From: Shewanella eurypsychrophilus
GTDB lineage: Bacteria; Pseudomonadota; Gammaproteobacteria; Enterobacterales; Shewanellaceae
Length of the DNA stretch: 64,000 nucleotides
Direction of reading: 5' to 3'
Assembly: GCF_007004545.3 (NCBI RefSeq)
Contig: NZ_CP045503.2
Location: forward strand, 4,186,102-4,250,101
A model generated the notes under the pieces. It did not search any database, was not told the origin of the DNA, and saw only the letters and a list, made by a program, of their open reading frames with translations. How positions within the stretch are numbered: the first letter of the stretch is position 1; each line of letters starts with the position of its first letter. This document shows positions 46,406 to 55,759 of the stretch, one piece after another. The position numbers and the translations under genes were made by a program.

Positions 46406-47364
46406 CAGGAGAAGTGCTCAAAACCTATGTTAGTTAAATTAAATCGCTCTCCATTGCGTATTAACCTCAATTCATTACCGGACGTCACTTGCCCAATCTG
46501 AGTAAACGCAACACCCGTATGGGCCATTGCCGTTTCTAAAGCCCCTTTTTGCGCTTCTGAAACAGTAAACAACAACTCATAATCTTCACCACCAGATAAA
46601 GCATAGCTAAAGGCTTCAGTTTCAGACAATGAATCAGTTAAGGCTGGTGAGCGTGGTAAAAGATCGACATCTATCACAGCACCTACACCAGACTGTTTAA
46701 GCACATGCTTAATATCTGATGCTAAACCATCCGAGAGATCGATAGCACTCGATGCTAGATGTCGCAATGCCTGCCCAGCTAGCACTCGCGGACTTGGGTA
46801 GTAATGACGATTAATTAAATACTCGTTATATTCAGTATCCACTTGTCTCTTACCACGAATAACATCCAAACCAAGGGCTGAATCCCCCAATGTGCCCGTC
46901 ACATAGAGCCAGTCACCATTTTTAGCACCTGCACGGGTTAATGCCGTCCCAGTAGGAACTTGCCCATTTATGGTAATGCTAATTGAACGCGGCCCGCGCG
47001 TGGTGTCTCCACCAATAAGCGACACACCATAGTACTCTGCAGCGTCAAACAAACCGGTACTGAATGCTTTTAACCAGTCTTCGTCGACATCAGGCAAGGT
47101 TAACGCTAATGTCATCCATGCAGGTTCGGCCCCCATAGATGCAAGATCAGACAGGTTCACCGCTAATGATTTATAGCCTAAGGCTTGTGGTGGTATATCT
47201 GGATAGAAATGGACATTCTCAACGAGCGTGTCACAAGAGATGGCTATAGACTTATTTGCAGCCGGTTGAACCAAGGCACAGTCATCACCGATACCCAACT
47301 CAACATCACGACGTGATTGAGCTCGGCTATTGAAGAAATGTTCGATTAATTGAAATTCTTTCAC
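46405..47364 (-). CDS. thiL: Thiamine-monophosphate kinase
   Basis: Phosphorylates thiamine monophosphate to thiamine diphosphate, the active cofactor. The 319-residue protein of the PurM/ThiL fold has GIGDDCALVQ (about 25–34), the metal residue region AVNLSDLASMGAEPAWMTL, GGDTTRGPRSISIT (about 117–130) and the C-terminal SGGEDYELLFTV. It lies 108 bases after nusB, with a terminator in the gap, and overlaps pgpA by one base. Confidence 0.97.
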   Translation of the reverse strand: MKEFQLIEHFFNSRAQSRRDVELGIGDDCALVQPAANKSIAISCDTLVENVHFYPDIPPQALGYKSLAVNLSDLASMGAEPAWMTLALTLPDVDEDWLKAFSTGLFDAAEYYGVSLIGGDTTRGPRSISITINGQVPTGTALTRAGAKNGDWLYVTGTLGDSALGLDVIRGKRQVDTEYNEYLINRHYYPSPRVLAGQALRHLASSAIDLSDGLASDIKHVLKQSGVGAVIDVDLLPRSPALTDSLSETEAFSYALSGGEDYELLFTVSEAQKGALETAMAHTGVAFTQIGQVTSGNELRLIRNGERFNLTNIGFEHFS

Positions 47365-47439
47365 TAAATGGTTTACCCGGATCTAAATTAAGATAAATAC
47401 ACTGGGTGTGCTCAATGATGAATCGCATTTTCAAAGCAA

Positions 47440-47467
47440 AAAAAATGGCATCCTAAGATGCCGTTTT
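47440..47467 (-). terminator. Terminator after nusB
   Basis: Minus-strand stem GGCATC / GATGCC with a short loop and a run of eight T, between nusB and thiL. thiL may have its own promoter or depend on readthrough. Confidence 0.75.
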
Positions 47468-47472
47468 CTGTA

Positions 47473-47877
47473 TTACTTACGACCGACAATCTTGTCGAGA
47501 ATACCATTGACAAACTTATGGCCATCTTCTGCGCCATAAGTCTTAGCAAGCTCAATGGCTTCATTGATAGCCACTTTATAGGGCACATCTTTTCGGAAAG
47601 TCAGCTCATAAGTAGCAAGTCTTAACACCGCTTTCTCAATAGGAGACACTTCGTCAAATGGACGCTCTATATGTGGAATAATCAGCTCATCAAGTTGAGC
47701 TGATTTAGTTGCTGTACCTGTGAGTAACTCACGAAAGTACGCAACATCGATACCATCGATTTTTTGCTCTGTAAGAAATTCATGCTCCACATCGGCAACA
47801 TTATTTCCGCTTAACTGCCAAGAGTATATGGCTTGAACGGCTAAACGGCGGGCCTTGCGGCGCTCTGAAGGTTTCAT
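47473..47877 (-). CDS. nusB: Transcription antitermination protein NusB
   Basis: Binds boxA RNA with NusE (S10) to prevent early termination, notably in rRNA operons. The 134-residue all-helical protein starts with RRKARRLAVQAIYSWQLSG and has the conserved EKAVLRLATYEL and INEAIELAKTYG helices near its C-terminus. It lies 8 bases downstream of ribH; the ribH–nusB pair is conserved across bacteria. Confidence 0.97.
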   Translation of the reverse strand: MKPSERRKARRLAVQAIYSWQLSGNNVADVEHEFLTEQKIDGIDVAYFRELLTGTATKSAQLDELIIPHIERPFDEVSPIEKAVLRLATYELTFRKDVPYKVAINEAIELAKTYGAEDGHKFVNGILDKIVGRK

Positions 47878-47885
47878 CTTTGTTC

Positions 47886-48368
47886 CTAATCTTGCAAATG
47901 CTGTTCTAGTTCTTGCAGGACGTTAACTGTTTCAAGCAGACCAAGTGCAGCTTCGCCGCCCTTATTACCTGCTTTAGTCCCAGAGCGTTCAATAGCTTGC
48001 TCTATGGTATCTGTCGTTAACACACCAAATGCAACAGGAATATCAAACTCAAGGGCAATTTGAGAAAGTCCTTTATTACATTCACCTGCAACAAAATCAA
48101 AGTGTGGTGTTCCACCACGAATCACTGCACCCAATGCAATAATCCCGTCAAACTTACCACTAGCAGCAACACGACGTGCTGCTATTGGAAGCTCAACCGC
48201 TCCAGGTACACGTACAACTGTGATGTTATCATCAGCGACTTGACCGAAACGTTTAAGTGTATCAACCGCACCGTTTAGCAAGCTTTCAACAACAAAACTG
48301 TTGAAGCGTGAAACTACGATAGCAATCTTGGCGTTTTTCGACTCGATATTACCTTGAACTATGTTCAT
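47886..48368 (-). CDS. ribH: 6,7-dimethyl-8-ribityllumazine synthase
   Basis: Condenses the ribityl-pyrimidine with dihydroxybutanone phosphate, the next-to-last step to riboflavin. The 160 residues show the substrate site VVSRFNSFV (about 18–26), RVPGAVELP (about 53–61), the GAVIRGGTPHFDFV loop with the catalytic His (about 81–94), and FGVLTTDT. It lies 8 bases before nusB and 124 bases after ribBX. Confidence 0.97.
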   Translation of the reverse strand: MNIVQGNIESKNAKIAIVVSRFNSFVVESLLNGAVDTLKRFGQVADDNITVVRVPGAVELPIAARRVAASGKFDGIIALGAVIRGGTPHFDFVAGECNKGLSQIALEFDIPVAFGVLTTDTIEQAIERSGTKAGNKGGEAALGLLETVNVLQELEQHLQD

Positions 48369-48492
48369 TTATCTTACCTAAATTAGCTGATTTTACCGGC
48401 ACGGGCTCGGAAGAGGCGGTATGATATCACAGCCCCTAACGTTGATCCCCATGCAAATAACAAGAATTTGTTTGTTTTAAATAATGATTTAT

Positions 48493-49596
48493 CTATTCGG
48501 CTATATAATCAGTGACTTCCAATCCAAAACCGGAAAGTGAATGATAACGCTTTGGCGAACTAAGTAAACGCATCTTAGTCACTCCGACATCGGCTAAGAT
48601 CTGTGAACCTACGCCCACCTGACGAGATGTACCTTGCCACTTTGCCGTTGTTGGTGCTTGACCACTATCTTCTAACTCAAATGCTTTCACTTTTGCAAGA
48701 ATATCACTGCTATGCTCTTGGTTACCGAGTAAGACTAAGACACCGCCTTCATCGGCAATTCGCTGCATCGCCTTTTCTAATGGCCAACTGCGCTTCTGAT
48801 CACGTTCTGAATGTAACAAATCATTGAATGTATTTTGCAGATGTACCCGTACCAGCACATCTTCTTTCACTTCACCATTAATCAATACAAAATGAAGCTG
48901 ATTATCGATAGTATCCCTAAAGGTCAACATATCGAAGGTACCAAAACGCGTGGGTAGTTTACATTGTGCTTCACGAACAACATTGGTCTCTTTGGTATTG
49001 CGATACTCGATAAGATCGGCAATAGTACCCATCTTAAGACCATGTTTCTCTGCGAAAATTTCAAGATCTGGACGACGAGCCATGGTGCCATCATCATTGA
49101 GGATCTCAACAATCACAGATGATGCTTCAAAACCTGCAAGTCTGGCTAAATCACAACCCGCTTCAGTATGACCTGCACGTATTAACACCCCACCTTCCTG
49201 AGCCATCAGAGGAAATATATGGCCAGGTTGTACGATATCACTTGGCTTGGCACCTTTAGCGACCGCAGCTTTAACTGTTACAGCTCTATCTTGCGCAGAG
49301 ATCCCGGTTGTAACACCTTCAGCCGCCTCAATAGAAACCGTAAAGTTAGTTGAAAACTGAGCGTTATTGTTAGTCACCATCAAAGGTAGGCTCAGCTGCT
49401 CACAGCGCTGCTTTGTCAATGTCTGACAGATCAGGCCGCGACCAAAAGTCGCCATAAAGTTAACGGCTTCTGGCGTGACCATGTCTGCTGCCATGATCAA
49501 ATCACCTTCATTTTCACGATCTTCATCGTCCATCAAGATAACCATTTTACCGAGACGAATATCTTCGATGATCTCTTCTATACTGTGTAACGACAT
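48493..49596 (-). CDS. RibBX: dihydroxybutanone-phosphate synthase with a degenerate GTP cyclohydrolase II-like domain
   Basis: The N-terminal half (about 1–200) is an intact RibB enzyme that makes 3,4-dihydroxy-2-butanone 4-phosphate, with the acidic site DDEDRENEGDL (about 22–32) and the HTEAGCDLARLAG segment. The C-terminal half resembles RibA in fold, but the zinc-binding Cys motif expected after the VHLQNTF segment is absent (FNDLLHSERDQKRSWP instead), and no Cys remains there. It therefore should not act as GTP cyclohydrolase II. Proteins of this form are known in proteobacteria as RibBX, and often annotated wrongly as bifunctional RibBA. Located within ribDE–ribBX–ribH. Confidence 0.92.
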   Translation of the reverse strand: MSLHSIEEIIEDIRLGKMVILMDDEDRENEGDLIMAADMVTPEAVNFMATFGRGLICQTLTKQRCEQLSLPLMVTNNNAQFSTNFTVSIEAAEGVTTGISAQDRAVTVKAAVAKGAKPSDIVQPGHIFPLMAQEGGVLIRAGHTEAGCDLARLAGFEASSVIVEILNDDGTMARRPDLEIFAEKHGLKMGTIADLIEYRNTKETNVVREAQCKLPTRFGTFDMLTFRDTIDNQLHFVLINGEVKEDVLVRVHLQNTFNDLLHSERDQKRSWPLEKAMQRIADEGGVLVLLGNQEHSSDILAKVKAFELEDSGQAPTTAKWQGTSRQVGVGSQILADVGVTKMRLLSSPKRYHSLSGFGLEVTDYIAE

Positions 49597-49712
49597 TGTA
49601 AGGCCTTAAATTTTATTGTTTCGAGTATCTGACTCTGGTGAAATATCTCCTGAGTCGATAATTGATTAATTATTTATTGATTTAATCTTCTATTTACAAA
49701 TATTGCCAGTCA

Positions 49713-50375
49713 CTAACGTAAAAAACCTGAGCGAGCTAACAGATCCATGGTCACATTAGACTCTGGCTGTGACGGTTCTTTATTTGAATAGGTCATTAAG
49801 CGTTCTAGATGACGCGCAATAAGATCCACTTCAATATTCACTTTGTCACCGGCTTTGAGGCTCTCTAATGTCGTTTCACCCGCAGTATGCGGCACAATGG
49901 TTAAGCGGAAGCGATTATCTTGTACATCATTCACAGTCAAGCTAACACCATCTATGGTAATTGAGCCTTTATGAGCAATATATTTAGCGAGTTCTACTGG
50001 TGCAGTTAACCAAAACTCGATAGCTTTGCCACGAAACTGCCTGTCAACAACACTTGCGACACCATCAACATGGCCACTAACCATGTGACCACCAAGACGT
50101 GTTGTCGGTGTTACTGCCTTTTCAAGATTCACTTTAGTCCCCACTTGATAGTGAGCAAAACCAGTTAACCCGACAGTTTCGGCTGAAATATCTGCCACAT
50201 AACCATCACAAAGACATTCTACAACCGTTAAGCAAACACCATTTGTTGCAATACTGTCACCAAGACGAACATCTGACAGGTCTAATTTGTGACTGGCAAC
50301 AGTGAGACGAATATCATCACCGAGTCGCTGGATTTTTCTCAGGGTACCGACAGATTCTATGATCCCAGTAAACAT
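49713..50375 (-). CDS. ribE: Riboflavin synthase, alpha subunit
   Basis: Dismutates two lumazine molecules to riboflavin. The 220 residues form the usual two lumazine-binding repeats: repeat one starts MFTGIIESVGTL, with GDSIATNGVCLTV (about 40–52); repeat two has GHMVSGHVDGVASV (about 95–108) and GSITIDGVSLTVN (about 137–149). It starts 3 bases after ribD, so the two genes are coupled. The symbol ribC is also in use for it. Confidence 0.97.
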   Translation of the reverse strand: MFTGIIESVGTLRKIQRLGDDIRLTVASHKLDLSDVRLGDSIATNGVCLTVVECLCDGYVADISAETVGLTGFAHYQVGTKVNLEKAVTPTTRLGGHMVSGHVDGVASVVDRQFRGKAIEFWLTAPVELAKYIAHKGSITIDGVSLTVNDVQDNRFRLTIVPHTAGETTLESLKAGDKVNIEVDLIARHLERLMTYSNKEPSQPESNVTMDLLARSGFLR

Positions 50376-50378
50376 GGA

Positions 50379-51536
50379 TTATGACCTTATTTTTAACGTC
50401 AAGCGGGTGTCATCACCCAACTTACGTTCATCAATTAATTCAATAGACGGAATCGCCGCCATAGTCGAATAATCAGGCAAGCTGATCAAATTCCGCCCTG
50501 CAGAACCTAATATCTTCATTGCCTGATAGAGTATCATTTCATCGGCGTACTTTTCTGTGATCACGCTTCCAGCCAGCGTAGCTCCTGCTTCAATAAGTAC
50601 AGCATTACAGCTCTGGCCTAAATACGCAAAAAGTTCTGCTAGCGCCACTCTTCCGTTAGCGTCTGAATCTAAGCGGATATGTGAAACATACTCAGGCCAT
50701 AGATCTTGCTCAGCAAGTGAGTAATCAAGACAAGATACTAATAAGATTGGGCTCTCAATAGAAAAAAGTTTGGCTGTAGACGTCAATCTAGCCTTACTGT
50801 CCAGAATAACCCGCAGTGGTTGATGCAATTCATCACAGCCTAACTCATCGGCTAGATAACCCAGTTCGTCATGGCGAACATTGAGTGAGGGATCGTCGAT
50901 TAACACCGTTTCAACCCCTGTCACTAAGGCACAATGTCGCGCACGTAGACGTTGTACATCTCGGCGAGATTCAGGACCTGTGATCCATTTTGACACACCA
51001 TTACTCAGGGCTGTTTTACCATCTAAGCTTGCGGCCATTTTAACCGTCACCCAAGGCAGTGAGCTTTGCATGCGCTTCATAAAGCCTGGGTTAATCTGAC
51101 TCGCTTCCTCTTTGAGTAAGCCAACGTCCACTTGTATGCCCGCTTCGCGGAGCATTTTTATTCCGCGACCAGAAACCTGTGGATTGGGATCTTCTACCGC
51201 AACGACAACCCGAGTTATGCCATGCTTAATTAATGCTTCCGCACAAGGAGGCGTGCGGCCATAGTGACTACAGGGCTCAAGAGTCACATAGGCTGTTGTA
51301 TTGCTAAGTTTGTCAGTACCACCAACATGCTCAACCGCCATGGCTAATGCATGTACCTCGGCGTGTGGACCACCGGCTTTAATGTGAAAGCCTTCGCCGA
51401 TGATTTTATCATCACGAGTAACAACACAACCAACGCAAGGGTTAGGACGAGTGGTATATAAACCTTTACGTGCAAGCTTAATTGCACGGCTCATACATTC
51501 AGTATCTTTTATCGACCACATAGCTTGACTGACCAA
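50379..51536 (-). CDS. ribD: Bifunctional diaminohydroxyphosphoribosylaminopyrimidine deaminase/reductase
   Basis: Catalyses the second and third steps from GTP to riboflavin. The N-terminal deaminase has the zinc site GGPHAEVHAL (about 54–63) and LEPCSHYGRTPPC (about 85–97). The C-terminal reductase has VTVKMAASLDGKTAL (about 163) and the NADPH-binding blocks up to ILGSAGRNLI. The 385 residues match the family. It follows nrdR by 40 bases; the nrdR–ribD pair is conserved. Confidence 0.97.
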   Translation of the reverse strand: MVSQAMWSIKDTECMSRAIKLARKGLYTTRPNPCVGCVVTRDDKIIGEGFHIKAGGPHAEVHALAMAVEHVGGTDKLSNTTAYVTLEPCSHYGRTPPCAEALIKHGITRVVVAVEDPNPQVSGRGIKMLREAGIQVDVGLLKEEASQINPGFMKRMQSSLPWVTVKMAASLDGKTALSNGVSKWITGPESRRDVQRLRARHCALVTGVETVLIDDPSLNVRHDELGYLADELGCDELHQPLRVILDSKARLTSTAKLFSIESPILLVSCLDYSLAEQDLWPEYVSHIRLDSDANGRVALAELFAYLGQSCNAVLIEAGATLAGSVITEKYADEMILYQAMKILGSAGRNLISLPDYSTMAAIPSIELIDERKLGDDTRLTLKIRS

Positions 51537-51576
51537 ATATGATTAAAACTAATTTCAATAAAAATGCCTAGCTTAA

Positions 51577-52026
51577 TTACTTTTGCAATTTAGCTATCGC
51601 ATCACCAAATTCAGACACATCTTCGAATGCACGGTACACAGAGGCGAAACGGATATAGGCCACTTTATCTAAATTAATGAGATGATCCATCATTAGATTA
51701 CCGATCATCTCCGACTTGATTTCTCGTTCACCCGTGCCTCTAAGGGTAGACTTAATTTTAGTCAGGGCCTGCTCAATTTGATCCATGGAAACCGGGCGTT
51801 TCTCTACCGCTCTGAGCATGCCACCTCTAAGCTTTTCTTCATCAAATGGCTGACGACTACCGTCTTGCTTAACCACTCTTGGCATGACCAGTTCAGCCCC
51901 TTCGAAGGTGGTAAACCGTTCATGACACTCGGCGCATTCTCGACGACGCCTAACCTGATGGCCATCTGCCACCAAACGTGAATCGATCACTTTAGTATCT
52001 GTTGCGCTGCAAAATGGGCAATGCAT
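51577..52026 (-). CDS. nrdR: Transcriptional repressor NrdR
   Basis: Represses ribonucleotide reductase genes in response to ATP/dATP. The 149 residues have an N-terminal zinc ribbon (CPFC at residues 3–6 and CAEC at about 31–34) and an ATP-cone domain (about 49–139). It lies between glyA and ribD as in other gammaproteobacteria. The glyA terminator is in the gap before it, and an inverted repeat at 52060–52102 may serve in its control. Confidence 0.97.
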   Translation of the reverse strand: MHCPFCSATDTKVIDSRLVADGHQVRRRRECAECHERFTTFEGAELVMPRVVKQDGSRQPFDEEKLRGGMLRAVEKRPVSMDQIEQALTKIKSTLRGTGEREIKSEMIGNLMMDHLINLDKVAYIRFASVYRAFEDVSEFGDAIAKLQK

Positions 52027-52059
52027 CGAGCCTCCAAGGAGTAAAAAGAAGGGAAATAA

Positions 52060-52102
52060 GATTAGCGAGTATACATTAGTATATATACTCTATTCGCTAA
52101 TC
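52060..52102. repeat. Inverted repeat upstream of nrdR
   Basis: GATTAGCGA at the left and TCGCTAATC at the right, with TATA-rich sequence (GTATAC, TATATATAC) between. It lies 34 to 76 bases before the nrdR start. It may be an operator or a hairpin; it does not clearly match the NrdR-box consensus. Confidence 0.45.
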
Positions 52103-52105
52103 AGA

Positions 52106-52135
52106 AATAAAAATGGCCGCTAAGTAGCGGCCATT
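52106..52135 (-). terminator. Terminator of glyA
   Basis: Minus-strand, perfect 11-bp stem AATGGCCGCTA / TAGCGGCCATT with a 2-base loop and a T-rich tail. Confidence 0.88.
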
Positions 52136-52174
52136 GAAGTTTACCTGAATTAACCTTAAAGGTTAACCATAAGC

Positions 52175-53431
52175 TTATCCGTAAACTGGAAACTTAGCAC
52201 ATAGCTCAAGCACTTGTTTCTTAACGCGCTCGATAGTGCCTTTGTTACTGATATCGTCCAGTACATCACACATCCAGTTTGTCAGTTCTACAGACTGTTC
52301 CTCTTTGAAACCACGACGTGTGATAGCAGGAGAGCCGATACGTAGGCCTGAAGTCACAAATGGTGAGCGTGGGTCGTTAGGTACTGAGTTTTTGTTCACT
52401 GTGATGTTAGCAAGACCAAGGGCTGCATCAGCATCTTTACCCGTCATATCTTTGCTAATTAGATCAAGCAAAAATAGATGGTTATCGGTACCACCAGAAA
52501 CAACATCGTAGCCGCGCTCGATGAATGTTTTAGCCATAACCTTAGCATTAACAACAACTTGCTCTTGGTATGTTTTGAATTCCGGCTCTAGAGCTTCTTT
52601 AAATGCAACCGCTTTAGCAGCGATAACGTGCATTAAAGGACCACCTTGACCGCCAGGAAATACTGCAGAATTCAGCTTTTTGTAGATAGCTTCGTCATCG
52701 ATAGCAGACAAAATAAGACCACCACGAGGGCCCGCTAATGTCTTATGAGTGGTTGTCGTAACAACGTGCGCATGTGGAAGTGGGTTCGGGTAGATACCCG
52801 CTGCCACAAGACCGGCAACGTGTGCCATATCAACAAACAGATATGCGCCAACTTTATCAGCGATTTCACGGAACTTGCCCCAATCGATGATGCCAGAATA
52901 TGCACTGAAACCTGCAATGACCATCTTTGGCTTATGCTCAACAGCAAGACGTTCAACTTCAGCGTAATCAATCTTACCTGTTGTCTCGTCGATACCGTAT
53001 TGAACAGCGTTATATAGCTTACCTGAGAAGCTGACATGTGAACCGTGAGTCAGGTGTCCACCATGTGCCAAGCTCATACCAAGTACAGTATCGCCGCCTT
53101 GAAGTAGCGCCATGAACACCGCAGCGTTTGCTTGTGAACCAGAGTGTGGCTGCACGTTCGCATATGTCGCACCAAATAATTCTTTAGCACGAGAAATCGC
53201 AAGTTCTTCTGCGATATCTACATGCTCACAGCCACCGTAGTAACGCTTACCAGGGTAACCTTCAGCATACTTATTCGTTAGCTGAGAACCTTGAGCTTCA
53301 AGTACACGTGGACTAGTGTAGTTTTCTGAAGCAATAAGTTCGATATGCTCTTCTTGGCGGCGAGTTTCATCTTCAATCGCTTGAAACAGTTGTGGATCGA
53401 AGTCCGCAATATTCATATCTTTTTTCAGCAT
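52175..53431 (-). CDS. glyA: Serine hydroxymethyltransferase
   Basis: A PLP enzyme that interconverts serine and glycine and supplies one-carbon units on tetrahydrofolate. The 418 residues include IELIASENYTSPRVLEAQGS (about 31–50), YPGKRYYGGCEHVD, the HGGHLTHGS loop, and the PLP lysine in VTTTTHKTLAGPRGG (about 224–238). It is transcribed with its own terminator before nrdR. Confidence 0.98.
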   Translation of the reverse strand: MLKKDMNIADFDPQLFQAIEDETRRQEEHIELIASENYTSPRVLEAQGSQLTNKYAEGYPGKRYYGGCEHVDIAEELAISRAKELFGATYANVQPHSGSQANAAVFMALLQGGDTVLGMSLAHGGHLTHGSHVSFSGKLYNAVQYGIDETTGKIDYAEVERLAVEHKPKMVIAGFSAYSGIIDWGKFREIADKVGAYLFVDMAHVAGLVAAGIYPNPLPHAHVVTTTTHKTLAGPRGGLILSAIDDEAIYKKLNSAVFPGGQGGPLMHVIAAKAVAFKEALEPEFKTYQEQVVVNAKVMAKTFIERGYDVVSGGTDNHLFLLDLISKDMTGKDADAALGLANITVNKNSVPNDPRSPFVTSGLRIGSPAITRRGFKEEQSVELTNWMCDVLDDISNKGTIERVKKQVLELCAKFPVYG

Positions 53432-53866
53432 TAGTGACTCCAGCTGTTATTTCTTATAGGTAGGGTTGCGCGGTATTCTACTCTGCTATTGATCACAATC
53501 CCAGCATTTACAGCATGAAATTACTTGCTTTTTACCATGAGGATTATTCATACATTAGCGAAGAAACCCACTTGATTGTCTAAGTTTGCGTGTTTTTATC
53601 GGGTTGGTTGACGACAACTCAATATATGACGCTTTGCAGATGGCTAAAAAATCACGATAAGACAAGGAAGTTTCTTGATAAATCAGTCTCTAGTCCCAGT
53701 CATTATCAGGTGATACTTCACAAGTAAATTCAGACTATTGAATCCTAATACACAAACATAGCATCAGGGCTTAAATGAGTTAGACCTAACTTGCTAATAA
53801 CCGATTTAAGTTCGCTTAGCTTTCGCGTAGAATTACGCCATTGTTTAGTCACTCAGTGAATTTTCC
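53432..53866. other. Divergent glyA–ettA intergenic region
   Basis: 435 AT-rich bases that must carry promoters in both directions. A TAGAAT −10-like element lies near 53829, about 40 bases before ettA. I see no gene, riboswitch-like structure or clear operator. Confidence 0.45.
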
Positions 53867-55531
53867 ATGGCTCAATTCGTATACAGCATGCTTAGAGTCG
53901 GCAAGATTGTCCCGCCGAAAAAGCAAATTCTTAAAGATATCTCCCTCAGTTTCTTCCCTGGTGCAAAAATTGGTGTTTTAGGCCTAAATGGCTCGGGTAA
54001 ATCGACCCTACTGCGCATCATGGCCGGCATCGACACCGAGATTGAGGGTGAAGCACGTCCGATGCAAGATCTGAAAATTGGTTACCTGCCACAGGAACCA
54101 AAACTTGATGAATCTCAAACGGTACGTGAAGCGGTAGAAGAAGCCGTATCTGAAGCAAAAAATGCATTAACTCGTCTAGATGAAGTTTATGCCCTGTACG
54201 CTGAGCCAGATGCTGACTTTGATGCCTTGGCAAAAGAACAAGGCCAACTGGAAGCCATTATCGCTTCACAAGATGCCCATAATCTGGATAACATCTTAGA
54301 GAGGGCAGCAAATGCGCTACGCCTTCCTGACTGGGATACTAAAATTGAAGTGCTATCCGGTGGTGAACGCCGCCGTGTGGCTATCTGTCGTCTTCTGTTA
54401 GAAAAGCCTGACATGCTACTGCTTGATGAGCCAACCAACCACTTGGATGCAGAATCTGTAGCCTGGCTTGAGCGGTTCTTACAGGATTATGCAGGCACCG
54501 TTGTGGCCATCACCCACGATCGATACTTCCTCGATAACGCCGCGGGTTGGATTTTAGAACTTGACCGTGGTGAAGGCATCCCATGGGAGGGTAACTACTC
54601 CTCTTGGCTTGAGCAAAAAGATGCTCGTCTCACCCAAGAGTCAGCGACCCAAAGCGCACGTCAAAAAACCATTCAAAAAGAGCTTGAGTGGGTGCGCCAA
54701 GGTGCTAAGGGACGCCAGTCTAAAGGCAAAGCGCGAATGGCACGTTTCGAGGAGCTTAATACCAACGATTACCAAAAACGTAACGAGACCAATGAGCTGT
54801 TCATTCCACCTGGACCACGTTTAGGCGACAAGGTCATCGAAGTGAAAAACCTGACCAAGTCCTATGGCGACCGAGTACTCATAGATAACCTGAGTTTCTC
54901 TGTGCCCAAAGGGGCCATAGTCGGCATTATCGGTGCCAACGGTGCCGGTAAATCGACCCTATTTAAAATGATCTCTGGCGAAGAGCAACCAGATAGCGGC
55001 ACAGTCGAAATTGGTGAGAGTGTGCAACTGGCGTCGGTAGACCAGTTCCGTGACTCCATGGATGATAAAAAAACCGTATGGCAAGAGATCTCCGGCGGCC
55101 AAGATATCATGCGCATCAACAACACAGAGATCCCGAGTCGCGCCTATGTAGGCCGTTTCAACTTCCGCGGCGGCGATCAGCAAAAGATCATCGGTACCCT
55201 ATCTGGTGGTGAACGTAACCGAGTTCATTTGGCGAAGCTTATCCAGTCTGGCGGCAACGTCTTGCTACTCGATGAGCCCACCAACGATCTCGATGTAGAG
55301 ACCCTTCGTGCACTGGAGGAGGCTATCCTCGAGTTCCCAGGTTGTGCCATGGTCATCTCTCACGACCGCTGGTTCCTCGATCGCGTCGCCACCCATATCT
55401 TAGATTATCGCGACGAAGGTCAGGTGAACTTCTACGAAGGTAACTACACCGAATACTCGACTTGGCTGAAAGAAACCATGGGGACTGACGTGGTTGAGCC
55501 CCATCGTCTTAAGTATAAGCGTATGAGCTAA
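53867..55531 (+). CDS. ettA: Energy-dependent translational throttle protein EttA (ABC-F)
   Basis: A ribosome-binding ABC-F ATPase that gates the first elongation step according to ATP/ADP. The 554 residues hold two ABC domains: Walker A GLNGSGKST (about 40) with signature LSGGERRRVA (about 164), and Walker A GANGAGKST (about 359) with signature LSGGERNRVHLA (about 444). The P-site tRNA interaction linker lies between them (about 255–320), with the basic WVRQGAKGRQSKGKARM stretch. A strong terminator follows. Confidence 0.97.
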   Translation: MAQFVYSMLRVGKIVPPKKQILKDISLSFFPGAKIGVLGLNGSGKSTLLRIMAGIDTEIEGEARPMQDLKIGYLPQEPKLDESQTVREAVEEAVSEAKNALTRLDEVYALYAEPDADFDALAKEQGQLEAIIASQDAHNLDNILERAANALRLPDWDTKIEVLSGGERRRVAICRLLLEKPDMLLLDEPTNHLDAESVAWLERFLQDYAGTVVAITHDRYFLDNAAGWILELDRGEGIPWEGNYSSWLEQKDARLTQESATQSARQKTIQKELEWVRQGAKGRQSKGKARMARFEELNTNDYQKRNETNELFIPPGPRLGDKVIEVKNLTKSYGDRVLIDNLSFSVPKGAIVGIIGANGAGKSTLFKMISGEEQPDSGTVEIGESVQLASVDQFRDSMDDKKTVWQEISGGQDIMRINNTEIPSRAYVGRFNFRGGDQQKIIGTLSGGERNRVHLAKLIQSGGNVLLLDEPTNDLDVETLRALEEAILEFPGCAMVISHDRWFLDRVATHILDYRDEGQVNFYEGNYTEYSTWLKETMGTDVVEPHRLKYKRMS

Positions 55532-55560
55532 TAGCTGTAAGCGCTAAGTAAAGAGTCCTA

Positions 55561-55600
55561 AAGCCCGCTAATTGATTTGGTCAATTTAGCGGGCTTTTTA
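55561..55600 (+). terminator. Terminator of ettA
   Basis: A long stem AAGCCCGCTAA(T)TGA / TCAATTTAGCGGGCTT with a small loop, ending in TTTT, 30 bases after ettA. Confidence 0.88.
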
Positions 55601-55759
55601 GTATATAGCACACCCACTTAGAGCTGTACTGGATGAAGCATATACACCACTTTATCACGCTATAAACTGTTCAATTACAAAGCAGTTATCTCGTTTTTAT
55701 CTCTATTCTATATCTCTTCTCACTTCATCCATAGATGCAATGTTAAAGATGATGCTACC

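Noticed and set aside
48493..49596. Annotation as bifunctional RibBA
   Set aside because: The zinc-binding cysteines of GTP cyclohydrolase II are missing, so only the RibB activity is supported.
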